64,000 nucleotides of DNA from Arcobacter sp. LA11 (GTDB taxonomy: Bacteria > Campylobacterota > Campylobacteria > Campylobacterales > Arcobacteraceae), in the NCBI RefSeq assembly GCF_001895145.1, contig NZ_BDIR01000007.1, positions 84,208 through 148,207 of the forward strand. The letters are read 5' to 3'. A program made the position numbers and the translations under genes. The notes under the pieces were generated by a model. The model ran no database searches and was not told the origin of the DNA. It worked only from the letters and a program-made list of their open reading frames with translations. Below, in pieces: positions 44,698 to 53,364 of the stretch (position 1 is the first letter of the stretch; every line of letters begins with the position of its first letter).

Positions 44698-44747
44698 ATT
44701 ATCTCACTTTAAAAATATATTATGGCATGATTATATCATATAAATAA

Positions 44748-45485
44748 CTATTTGGTATATTTCTCCCAAATTGTTTTTTCATTTAATGTTGCCCTATTTT
44801 TTAAAATTTCAAAAGGACTATACGCTTCTTTATATCCCATTGAAAAATGTTCCTTAATCCAATATCCCAAATAAATATAAGGAATATTAAGCTCTTTTGC
44901 TATTTTAATTTGCGCTAAAATCGAAAATTTCCCTATAGATAAATCTTCATAATCATGGTCATAAAAACAGTATATTGAAGAAATTGAATTTTCTAAAATA
45001 TCTACTAAGGCAACCCCAATTAATTTATTATCTCTTACATATAAAAATTCTTTTGTAAAATCATCCTTACCTTGAACATAAGATCTATCATATTCAACTG
45101 GCTCTATAGGAGTGTAAGGCCAATCTTTTTTCTTATTCATAAAAGAATGATATTTGTCATATAATCTTAAATGATCTAAAGTCAATGTTGGTGCTTGTAT
45201 ATAAAGTTTTGTATCTAAATTTTTTTTAAATACTCTTTTCTCAGAACGCGAAAATTTATAATTTTTAACATCGATTCTCATAGAAACACATTTTGTACAG
45301 GACTTACATTCAGGTACAAAATGCATCTTACCAAAACGTCGCCAACCGTGTTCAAGCATATTCTGGTAATCTTCTTTTTCACATTTATTAAGATATCGAT
45401 ATCTAATATCAGATGTTTCATAACTAAAATAAGAACAATCTCTATTCTCTTCTACAAACTCAACATCTCTTTCTAAAATATGCAT
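44748..45485 (-). CDS. bpt: Aspartate/glutamate leucyl-tRNA-protein transferase (Bpt/ATE-like)
   Basis: A 245-aa member of the arginyl/leucyl-tRNA-protein transferase family. The N-terminal part contains Cys residues (DCSYFSYE, CKSCTKCVSMRI near 55-70), and the C-terminal part is the GNAT-like ATE domain (GVALVDILENSISSIYCFYD, IYLGYWIKE). Bacterial Bpt adds Leu to N-terminal Asp/Glu, creating a ClpS-recognised N-degron. aat, clpS and clpA lie about 6-10 kb away. It follows trpA with a 2-bp gap. Confidence 0.9.
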   Translation of the reverse strand: MHILERDVEFVEENRDCSYFSYETSDIRYRYLNKCEKEDYQNMLEHGWRRFGKMHFVPECKSCTKCVSMRIDVKNYKFSRSEKRVFKKNLDTKLYIQAPTLTLDHLRLYDKYHSFMNKKKDWPYTPIEPVEYDRSYVQGKDDFTKEFLYVRDNKLIGVALVDILENSISSIYCFYDHDYEDLSIGKFSILAQIKIAKELNIPYIYLGYWIKEHFSMGYKEAYSPFEILKNRATLNEKTIWEKYTK

Positions 45486-45487
45486 AT

Positions 45488-46228
45488 TTATTCGTTTATT
45501 TTTTCTTTTATTTCTTTTGCAACTGTAGTTATATTTTTTATTTTCTCATTATTTGATAAAGACTCATCAATTAAATGTTTTACAAAAGCACTACCAACAA
45601 TAACACCATCCACACCTTTAGATTTCTCTTTACATGTTTTTTCATCTACTCCAAAACCAATATAAAGTGGTGTATCAGAATATTTTTTTACAGTATCAAT
45701 AATAGTAGTTAAATCTTCACTTTTACCACTTCCTGTGATTCCAGCATAAGCTACCATATAGATAAACTTTTGAGCATTTGAAACAACCTGTTTAATTCTA
45801 TTTTCTGTATGAGTTGGTGCAACAAAAGATATTTGAGCTTTATTATACTTTTGAAATAAAGGTTCAAGTAAATTAGCCTCTTCATTTGGTACATCTGGAA
45901 TAATCATTCCATTTACACCATATTCATCAGCTTTTTGTAAAAAGTTTTCAATACCATAATTATAAAATGGATTCATATACCCCATCCACAACATATCCAT
46001 TTGTGGTGCTATTTGTGAACTAACATCAAATAAATCTTTTAATTTAAAACCATTATTCAAGGCAATTTGATTTGCTTTTTCAATAACTGGCCCATCTGCT
46101 ACAGGGTCAGAAAAAGGAACACCTAATTCCAAAGTATCAACACCAGCCTCTTTCATACTCAATGCTAAATCTACTGTAAAACTATTTTCTGGAATTGATG
46201 ATGTGATATAACCAACTAACTTTTTCAA
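45488..46228 (-). CDS. trpA: Tryptophan synthase alpha chain
   Basis: Cleaves indole-glycerol phosphate to indole and glyceraldehyde-3-phosphate. The 246-aa barrel has the catalytic region LELGVPFSDPVADGP (about 36-50), with the family Glu and Asp residues. Other strands are GMIIPDVPNEE, AYAGITGSG and GVIVGSAFVK. No other trp gene is adjacent; it is followed by bpt. Confidence 0.95.
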   Translation of the reverse strand: MKKLVGYITSSIPENSFTVDLALSMKEAGVDTLELGVPFSDPVADGPVIEKANQIALNNGFKLKDLFDVSSQIAPQMDMLWMGYMNPFYNYGIENFLQKADEYGVNGMIIPDVPNEEANLLEPLFQKYNKAQISFVAPTHTENRIKQVVSNAQKFIYMVAYAGITGSGKSEDLTTIIDTVKKYSDTPLYIGFGVDEKTCKEKSKGVDGVIVGSAFVKHLIDESLSNNEKIKNITTVAKEIKEKINE

Positions 46229-46397
46229 TATAAAATCCTAATAAATATTTGATAAAGTAGTTATTTTAGCGAATTTTATCTTGTATTGAAATGAGTATAT
46301 ATTTAAAATATAATTTTTAAGAAAAAGGTCTAAAATAAAAAGGATAATTTCGATACAATATTTTATAATTTTAACATAAAATTTATAGGAAAAGTAA

Positions 46398-47207
46398 ATG
46401 AGTATTATTAAAAACGATTTTGAAAAAATGAATGTAACAAAAATCAAAAACTTTAAAAACAATAAAAAATTAACTATGATTACAGCATATGATGCACTAT
46501 TTGCAAAACTATTTGAAGAAATAGCTGATATGATTTTAGTTGGAGATAGTTTAAATATGAGTTTTGCAGGGAAACCTGATACTCTATCTGCTACATTAGA
46601 ACAAATGATTTATCATACAAATGCGGTATGTACAGGTGCTCCAAAAGCATTTACAATTTTAGATATGCCTTTTGGAACATATATTAATAAAGATGAAGCA
46701 CTTACAAATGCAATTAAAGTATATCAAAAGACAAATGCAGCTGCAATAAAAATTGAAGGAGGAGAAGATAGAGCTCATATTGTAGAGCATCTAACTTCTA
46801 ATTCAATTGCAGTAATGGGACATATTGGTCTTATGCCTCAATACGTAAGAAGTGAAGGTGGATATAAAGTAAGAGGAAAAACTATTGAAGATACAGAGCA
46901 ACTTGTACGCGATGCAATAGCAATTGAAAAAGCAGGTGCTTTCGCAATTGTAGTTGAAGGAGTGATGAGTGAAGCTGCTAAAAAAATCACTGAAGCTATA
47001 TCTATTCCTACTATTGGGATAGGGGCAGGAAAAGTTACAGATGGTCAAGTTTTAGTATGGTCTGATATGTTAGGTTTCTTTGAAGATTTTAAACCTAAGT
47101 TTGTTAGACACTATATGAAAGGTGCCCAAGAAGTAAAAGAAGCTATAAATCAATATAGAAATGATGTACAAGAAGCATCTTTCCCTGCAAAAGAGGAAGA
47201 ATACTAG
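46398..47207 (+). CDS. panB: 3-methyl-2-oxobutanoate hydroxymethyltransferase
   Basis: First step of pantothenate synthesis: transfers a hydroxymethyl group from methylene-tetrahydrofolate to ketoisovalerate. The 269-aa barrel shows [11 protein letters not shown], the metal-site [10 protein letters not shown] near 46-55, MGHIGLMPQ near 137-145 and the [15 protein letters not shown] signature near 203-217. It overlaps ruvB by one base. Its promoter lies in the 169-bp gap to trpA. Confidence 0.96.
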   Translation: MSIIKNDFEKMNVTKIKNFKNNKKLTMITAYDALFAKLFEEIADMILVGDSLNMSFAGKPDTLSATLEQMIYHTNAVCTGAPKAFTILDMPFGTYINKDEALTNAIKVYQKTNAAAIKIEGGEDRAHIVEHLTSNSIAVMGHIGLMPQYVRSEGGYKVRGKTIEDTEQLVRDAIAIEKAGAFAIVVEGVMSEAAKKITEAISIPTIGIGAGKVTDGQVLVWSDMLGFFEDFKPKFVRHYMKGAQEVKEAINQYRNDVQEASFPAKEEEY

Positions 47208-48235
47208 TGGAAAGAGTTGTTGAAGTAGAACAAATTTCATTTGAAGAGGATAATGCAGAAGTTAGTTTAAGACCATCCTCTTGGGATGATTATATTGGTC
47301 AAGAGAAAATAAAAAGAAATTTAAAAGTTTTTATTGAAGCATCAAAAAAAAGAAATGAAGCCTTAGACCATATACTTTTCTATGGACCTCCTGGTCTTGG
47401 AAAAACAACTATTTCGTATCTTATCTCATCGGAAATGAATACAAATATTAAAATTACAGCTGGTCCAATGATTGAAAAATCAGGAGACCTAGCAGCTATT
47501 TTAACAAATCTTGAAGAAGGAGATATTCTTTTTATAGATGAGATTCATAGATTAAGCCCTGCAGTTGAAGAGATACTTTATCCAGCAATGGAAGATTATA
47601 GATTAGATATCATTATTGGTTCTGGACCTGCTGCACAAACAGTTAAAATAGACCTTCCAAGATTTACTCTAATTGGAGCGACAACAAGGGCTGGTATGCT
47701 TTCTAACCCTTTAAGAGAAAGATTTGGAATGCATTTTAGAATGCAATTTTATAACCATGAAGAATTAGCTAAAATTATTCAAATAGCATCACAAAAATTA
47801 AATAAATATTGTGAAGATGATGCTGCACAAGAAATTTCTAGAAGAAGCAGAGGAACTCCAAGAGTTGCATTAAGACTTCTAAGACGAGTTAGAGATTTTG
47901 CAGAAGTAGAAAATGAAGATACTATACAAATAAATAGATGTAAATTTGCACTTGATGAATTAGGAGTAAATGAAAGTGGTTTTGATGAAATGGATATCAA
48001 TCTACTTGAACTTTTAGTTTCAAATAAAGGTAAACCAATGGGGCTTTCAACTATGGCAGCAGCGCTTAGTGAAGATGAAGGGACAATTGAAGACGCAATA
48101 GAACCATATCTTCTTGCGAATGGATTTATAGAAAGAACGGCAAGAGGAAGAGTAGCTTCAGTTAAAACTTATGAAATGTTTAGACTATCATATCCAGGAA
48201 ATGAAAAACTAGATTCTGAAGGAACTCTATTTTGA
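47207..48235 (+). CDS. ruvB: Holliday junction branch-migration ATPase RuvB
   Basis: The 342-aa AAA+ motor works with RuvA at Holliday junctions. Walker A GPPGLGKT is at 60-67, Walker B DEIH at 111-114 and the sensor GATTRAG near 163. A winged-helix C-terminus ends the protein. It starts with GTG whose first G is the last base of the panB stop codon. The downstream permease start overlaps its stop. Confidence 0.97.
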   Translation: MERVVEVEQISFEEDNAEVSLRPSSWDDYIGQEKIKRNLKVFIEASKKRNEALDHILFYGPPGLGKTTISYLISSEMNTNIKITAGPMIEKSGDLAAILTNLEEGDILFIDEIHRLSPAVEEILYPAMEDYRLDIIIGSGPAAQTVKIDLPRFTLIGATTRAGMLSNPLRERFGMHFRMQFYNHEELAKIIQIASQKLNKYCEDDAAQEISRRSRGTPRVALRLLRRVRDFAEVENEDTIQINRCKFALDELGVNESGFDEMDINLLELLVSNKGKPMGLSTMAAALSEDEGTIEDAIEPYLLANGFIERTARGRVASVKTYEMFRLSYPGNEKLDSEGTLF

Positions 48236-49296
48236 AACCACAATACTTTTTAGTAGCCTTAGCAATTGTTACAATATTTTTTATGTTTCAATTATTTAGC
48301 CCTTTTTTAAAACCAATGATTGTAGCTCTTCTTTTAGCCGTTGCGACAAACTCATTAAATACATATCTAAAAAGACATATACCAAATAATTTTATAAGTT
48401 CAAGTTTAATGACGGTACTATTAACAGCAATATTTTTTATTCCTGTTTTATATTGTATTTTTTCATTTGCAACTTTAATTAATAAAATTGACCAACAAGC
48501 ACTTATTAGTATCTATGAAGTAGCTAAAGAGTGGGTAGAAAATATGCCAGATGACTTTATTTTTGTAAAAGAGCAATTAAATTCAGTTTTACAAAAAATT
48601 GATATTCCAGAGTTTATTCAAAAACTTCTATCTATTGGAGCATTACTAGGAAAAAATTCTGCAAAGTTTATTATAGATATGGTAATGATTTTAGTTTTCT
48701 ATTTCTTTTTTAATTTTTATTCAACAAGTCTTTCTCACTATTTCAAAGATGCTCTTCCACTTAAAAAAGAAGATTCAAATGCCTTATTCTATGAGTCATC
48801 AAATGTTATGAGTGTTGTTCTATATTCTATTTTAGCAACAGCTGTATTAGAAGGATTTTTATTTGGAGTATTTGTTAGTTTCTTTGGTTATGATGGGATC
48901 TTACTTGGTGTATTATATGGATTTGCTTCATTAGTTCCTGTAATTGGAGGACTTCTTATGTGGCTTCCTGTTGCAATATATGAAATGTTTACAGGAAGTA
49001 CAGGAAATGCCCTTGCTATTGCTATTTATTCAATTGTAGTGATATCTATTATTGCAGATACCTTTATAAAACCAGTCATCATAAAATATATTAATCAAAA
49101 AGTTGTAAAAACACCTACAGATGTAAATGAACTTCTTATATTCTTTGCAATAGTAGCAGGTCTTTCAACCTTTGGTTTTTGGGGAATGATTATAGGACCA
49201 GCAATGGTTACATTTTTCATTTCTTTAGTACAATTACTTAAAAAATTTAGCAATGATTTTTATAGTATAGAACAAACTGTAGAGAATAGTAAATAG
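48232..49296 (+). CDS. AI-2E family transporter (TqsA/PerM-like)
   Basis: A 354-aa multipass protein with about eight membrane helices and the family's C-terminal motifs ([40 protein letters not shown]). Members are proposed exporters of small signals or sodium/proton antiporters; the substrate here is unknown. The start is TTG, overlapping the ruvB stop as TTGA. The gene ends exactly against the convergent kinase gene. Confidence 0.88.
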   Translation: MKPQYFLVALAIVTIFFMFQLFSPFLKPMIVALLLAVATNSLNTYLKRHIPNNFISSSLMTVLLTAIFFIPVLYCIFSFATLINKIDQQALISIYEVAKEWVENMPDDFIFVKEQLNSVLQKIDIPEFIQKLLSIGALLGKNSAKFIIDMVMILVFYFFFNFYSTSLSHYFKDALPLKKEDSNALFYESSNVMSVVLYSILATAVLEGFLFGVFVSFFGYDGILLGVLYGFASLVPVIGGLLMWLPVAIYEMFTGSTGNALAIAIYSIVVISIIADTFIKPVIIKYINQKVVKTPTDVNELLIFFAIVAGLSTFGFWGMIIGPAMVTFFISLVQLLKKFSNDFYSIEQTVENSK

Positions 49297-51042
49297 TTAA
49301 TCTATATACAGCTCTATAGTAAATTCTAGCCCTCTTAATTTAGTATTATTGTATTCAAAATCTTTATTACAAACATTGATTCTTCCATTCATATGTTTTG
49401 TAATAATCTCTTCAACCATATATAAGCCAATGCCTTTCCCTTGAGATTTATGTTTTGTTGTAAAATAAGGTTCAAAAATACGATGTAGTAAACTATCTTT
49501 CATTCCTCCTGCACTATCTTTTATTATTATGATAACTTTCTTATCAGACTTAAAAGCATCAATAAAAATCATTTTTTCTTCTTTTTTAACATCAGATAAA
49601 GCATCATTTGAGTTATTTAAAATTGTTATAAAAACTTGTAAGAGTTCAGTAGAAAACCCTCTGATTTGTATATCTTCACAATTTTTTATAATTTGAACAT
49701 CATAATACTTAAATTTTGAAGATATGATATTCAAGGCATTTGTTAAAAGAGTATTAATATTAAATAAAATCTTTTCATTATTAGGTTTGAAAAAATCTCT
49801 AAAATCATCAATAGTTTTAGATAAAAAACTTGATGAACGTAAAACTTCATCAATATTTTTTTCAAAACTCTCATCAGTTAATAAATTAAACTCTTTTTCC
49901 ACTTTTATACCACTAGCAGCAGTAGTAATAGTTGATAATGGTTGTCTCCATTGATGAGCAATATTTTCTAACATTTCTCCCATTGATGCAAGTTTTGATT
50001 GTTGCATCATCATTTTTTCATTATAGTTCAATTTTTTTCTTAATTTAGTTTGTTCAGTAACATCATGAAAAACTAATATAGTACCTAATATATTACCTTT
50101 TTCATCTTTTATAGGAGCAGCCGAATCTTCTATGGAATAAACATTATCATTTTTACTTTTTAAGGCAGTATGATTGGCTAAACCTACTATTATACCTTCT
50201 TCTAAAACTCTTTTTACAGGAGTATCTACTTTTTCTTTTGTTTGTTCATTGAAGATATCAAAAACTTCATCTAAATATTTTCCTTTGGCTTCTTCTAATG
50301 AGTACTCTGTTAATTTTTGTGCGATAGGATTTAAAAATAGAATATAACCTTTTTCATCAGTTGTTATTACTGCATCACCAATAGAATAAAGTGTAATTTC
50401 AGCTCTTTTCTTCTCTTCATATAATTCAGCTTCATATTTCATTTTGTTAAGTTTTGTAAAATATAACACTACAAAAACAATACTATTTAAAAGGAAAAAA
50501 AGAATTAATATAAATTTAAAGTATTGTTCTCTATCTTGTAATTCTTGTGAAATTCTTTTATCTATATGTCTATTTAATTCATCAACCAATAAAATCATAG
50601 AATTAAATTCTTTGTCAAATATTTGATCAGAATCACTTCCTATTCCATTCTCAAGGACATTATTCCAACGTTTATTTGCAAGTTCATAAAAATTGTTAGC
50701 TTTTTCTTTTATTTTTTTTAGATTTGTATAAAAAAATAAATCTTCATCTGATTTCAATACATTTTTTGAATTATCAATATATACAAAGAACTCTTTATGT
50801 TTAAATTTTAACATGACATCATTTTCTAAATCTATATATTTATCGCCAGCAATAGCCTCTTCAAACCACAAATGACCTGTAGAAATATCACTTTTAAAAG
50901 TTTGTATTTGTGATTTTAGAGGAAGATATTTATTCATTGCATTATTCCAATTTAAATGCGTTGTCAATATTAATATTAAATCAATAATAAATATTGACAA
51001 TGTAGTCAAAATTGGAATATTATTTTTAATTTTTGGAGACAT
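49297..51042 (-). CDS. Membrane sensor histidine kinase with PAS domain
   Basis: A 581-aa kinase. Membrane helices at about 10-28 and 174-192 enclose a helical periplasmic domain of about 145 residues. A PAS domain follows (about 212-335, YSIGDAVITTDEKGYILFLNP). The HisKA box has H363 in NIAHQWRQPLS, and the HATPase domain has ILNNSNDAL, DSAGGM and KGIGLY. It shares the cytoplasmic kinase design of the other kinase in the window but has a different sensor. No response regulator is next to it. Confidence 0.9.
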   Translation of the reverse strand: MSPKIKNNIPILTTLSIFIIDLILILTTHLNWNNAMNKYLPLKSQIQTFKSDISTGHLWFEEAIAGDKYIDLENDVMLKFKHKEFFVYIDNSKNVLKSDEDLFFYTNLKKIKEKANNFYELANKRWNNVLENGIGSDSDQIFDKEFNSMILLVDELNRHIDKRISQELQDREQYFKFILILFFLLNSIVFVVLYFTKLNKMKYEAELYEEKKRAEITLYSIGDAVITTDEKGYILFLNPIAQKLTEYSLEEAKGKYLDEVFDIFNEQTKEKVDTPVKRVLEEGIIVGLANHTALKSKNDNVYSIEDSAAPIKDEKGNILGTILVFHDVTEQTKLRKKLNYNEKMMMQQSKLASMGEMLENIAHQWRQPLSTITTAASGIKVEKEFNLLTDESFEKNIDEVLRSSSFLSKTIDDFRDFFKPNNEKILFNINTLLTNALNIISSKFKYYDVQIIKNCEDIQIRGFSTELLQVFITILNNSNDALSDVKKEEKMIFIDAFKSDKKVIIIIKDSAGGMKDSLLHRIFEPYFTTKHKSQGKGIGLYMVEEIITKHMNGRINVCNKDFEYNNTKLRGLEFTIELYID

Positions 51043-51103
51043 AATAAGTCCTTCTTAAAAACATATTATACTCTAAAGAATCATAAATAATCACAAACTG
51101 TAT

Positions 51104-51847
51104 TTATTCTCCAGATATAATTTCACCTTGGTAAGTTATAATTCCATAATCTAAATTTGCTACAGATTTAAATCCCATATCTAGCATAATTCTTTGACAA
51201 TATGCACTTCTACTACCACTGTGACAATATACAACTACAGGAACCTCTTTCTTATCTTGAATTCTTTCTAGAGCTTGATAAAATGATGTTGTAGGAATCA
51301 AATAATCAGTACCTTTAATTCTATGTCCTACCCACTCCATCCACTCTCTTGTATCTACTAAATTGAAATTTACAAAACCTAATTCTCTTGCTTCTAATAA
51401 AGATTCAACTTCATGTCCACTTATTTGCTCTTTAGTTAAAATTGCTTCACACTCGTCTTTTTTAAGACCTTTAGAATGAACAATCTCTTCTTCAATTAAT
51501 TGTGCTTTCTCTTCAATTGATTTTGCATACTCTGGTGTACAAAAAATTCCACAATGACAATGCCCCTGCGCTGGTATCTCTTCTTCTAGAGCAGGAGTAC
51601 AAGGACAAAGTCTATTATCTGCTTTATCTTTTTCTTCTTGTGTATTACCTACAACCATAAAACAGGGACAATACCTTTTATCATATATAAGTTTATTTCT
51701 TGTAAGTCCCATTTGAATTGATTCATTTACATCAGCTTCTGGATTATAAACAAATCCATGCTCTTCACATACTTTATCTGTAAATTGTTTTGTTAATTCA
51801 AATACTGTTTGAAATTCATCACTTTCTATATCTAATTTTTTAATCAT
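51104..51847 (-). CDS. Ferredoxin:thioredoxin reductase catalytic domain fused to rhodanese
   Basis: A 247-aa two-domain protein. Residues 1-115 match the catalytic subunit of ferredoxin-thioredoxin reductase, with CPC at 60-62, CPC at 81-83, CHC at 97-99 and C103. These supply the 4Fe-4S cluster and the redox disulfide, though spacings are wider than in chloroplast FTR. Residues about 140-247 are a rhodanese domain with active-site loop C208-HSGSRS. A fused enzyme suggests cluster-driven reduction of a persulfide or disulfide; substrate unknown. Confidence 0.85.
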   Translation of the reverse strand: MIKKLDIESDEFQTVFELTKQFTDKVCEEHGFVYNPEADVNESIQMGLTRNKLIYDKRYCPCFMVVGNTQEEKDKADNRLCPCTPALEEEIPAQGHCHCGIFCTPEYAKSIEEKAQLIEEEIVHSKGLKKDECEAILTKEQISGHEVESLLEARELGFVNFNLVDTREWMEWVGHRIKGTDYLIPTTSFYQALERIQDKKEVPVVVYCHSGSRSAYCQRIMLDMGFKSVANLDYGIITYQGEIISGE

Positions 51848-51928
51848 TTTTACTTCCTAACTATTTAAAAACGTAAAATAACATATCTCACATTAGGATA
51901 TGCTATTATAAAAAACTAGGATTAAATA

Positions 51929-52597
51929 TTAAAAGTTTTTAGGATTTTCTTTAGATTCGCAGACTAGATTCAAAAACTCTTCTCTTGGAATTTTTTTGGC
52001 TCCTAAGGACTCTAAATGAGGAGTTGGAATTTGACAATCAATCATCTTAAAACCATTTGATTTAAGTCTTTGTACTAAATAATATAAAGCTACTTTTGAG
52101 GCATCATTTTTCTTTGAAAACATAGACTCGCCGCAAAATATATTACCTATGTTTATACCATACCCACCACCAACTAACTCTCCATTAAAATAAGCTTCAA
52201 AAGAGTGTGCAAATTTCATTTCATATAATTTTGTATATGCTTCAATTATTTCAGGTAAAATCCAAGTGCCATTTTGTCCTTCTCTATTTATTTTTGAACA
52301 TTCAATCATTACTTGTTTAAAATTACTATCAAACTTAATCTCAAAAATATTTTTATCAATTGTTTTTTTTAAGGATTTTGATACTTTAAATTCATTTAAA
52401 TTTAAAATCATACGTGGATTTGGACTCCACCATAAAATAGGATCAGTTTTATTATACCATGGAAAAATTCCATTTAAATATGCTTTAAGAAGTCTAGTTG
52501 TAGACAAATCCCCACCATAGGCTAAAATACCTTCATCACAGGCATATAAAGGATTTGGAAAAGAGTATGAATACTTATCTAAAGGTAATATATTCAT
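51929..52597 (-). CDS. aat: Leucyl/phenylalanyl-tRNA-protein transferase
   Basis: Adds Leu or Phe to N-terminal Arg/Lys, producing N-degrons for ClpS-ClpAP. The 222-aa protein shows the family blocks YLNGIFPWY, ILWWSPNPRMIL, GTWILPEIIEAY, LVGGGYGINIGNIFCGESMFS and MIDCQIPTPHLESLGA. It lies on the same strand as clpS and clpA, with a cytochrome c gene between. Confidence 0.95.
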   Translation of the reverse strand: MNILPLDKYSYSFPNPLYACDEGILAYGGDLSTTRLLKAYLNGIFPWYNKTDPILWWSPNPRMILNLNEFKVSKSLKKTIDKNIFEIKFDSNFKQVMIECSKINREGQNGTWILPEIIEAYTKLYEMKFAHSFEAYFNGELVGGGYGINIGNIFCGESMFSKKNDASKVALYYLVQRLKSNGFKMIDCQIPTPHLESLGAKKIPREEFLNLVCESKENPKNF

Positions 52598-52605
52598 AAT
52601 ATTTA

Positions 52606-52630
52606 TATAAAGGGAAAAGTTCCCTTTATA
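52606..52630 (-). terminator. Terminator after the cytochrome c lipoprotein gene
   Basis: TATAAAGGGAA (52606-52616) pairs with TTCCCTTTATA (52620-52630) around a 3-nt loop, an 11-bp perfect stem directly after the stop codon. It separates the gene from aat downstream. Confidence 0.75.
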
Positions 52631-53275
52631 TTAAAGTGAAGATATAAATGCACCTAATGCATCAACTTCTTCATCACTTAAATTAGCTACTTGGCTTTTC
52701 ATAACACCTTTCATTGGTCCACCATAAGATCCATCTTTGTAACCTTTTAGTGCCGCAACAGTTTTAGATGCTTCCCAACCTTTAATAACTTTTGATTTAC
52801 CTAATGCAGCTTTTTCACCATTTTGACCATGACAGCCTGCACATTTTAAATATAAACCTTTTCCTTTTGCAGCATCAGCAGTACTATCTTTTGCTTCCGT
52901 TTTAGTAGCAACGATAGTATTAATACTTTCTTCAATCTTATCTTTTGTTTCAACTGCTTTTTCAGTCATTACTTTAGTAACTTCTTCTGTTTTTGCAACA
53001 ACTTTTTCACTTACACTTTTTACAGCCTCTGTTCCAATTTCAGCAACTTTTTTTGATTCTTCAGCAATTTTAGTTGCAACAGTAGAAGTTGATTCTTTAA
53101 CTTGATCAACTAGTTTTTCTTCTGGAGTTTTTGCCATTTCTACTTTTGGCTCAACTTTTTTTACTTCTTCAACTTTTGCTTCAACAACTGGTTTTGTTTC
53201 TGCAGCTTTTTTGTCTTCCCCACATCCAGTTAATAGTGCGATAGCTACAACTGAACTTAATAAAATTTTTTTCAT
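52631..53275 (-). CDS. Lipoprotein cytochrome c with long helical linker
   Basis: A 214-aa protein in three parts. A lipoprotein signal (lipobox LLTGC, Cys18) comes first. A linker of about 110 residues, rich in Lys, Glu, Val and Thr, is likely coiled coil (about 20-130). A class I cytochrome c domain ends the protein, with CAGCH at 145-149 and a Met ligand probably in PMKGVMKS. It could shuttle electrons in the periplasm from a membrane anchor, for example from amine dehydrogenase or to the peroxidase; this is inference. Confidence 0.87.
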   Translation of the reverse strand: MKKILLSSVVAIALLTGCGEDKKAAETKPVVEAKVEEVKKVEPKVEMAKTPEEKLVDQVKESTSTVATKIAEESKKVAEIGTEAVKSVSEKVVAKTEEVTKVMTEKAVETKDKIEESINTIVATKTEAKDSTADAAKGKGLYLKCAGCHGQNGEKAALGKSKVIKGWEASKTVAALKGYKDGSYGGPMKGVMKSQVANLSDEEVDALGAFISSL

Positions 53276-53364
53276 CTAATACATCCTTGCGTAAAATAAT
53301 TGCGAATTTTACTTTTTTTGACTTAAAAAGTAATTAAGTTATTATTTTAATATAAAAAAGTGAA

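Noticed and set aside
46238..46462. Minus-strand 74-aa hydrophobic frame before and inside panB
   Set aside because: It is AT-rich sequence overlapping the panB start and promoter. The hydrophobic composition is what poly-A/T translation gives.
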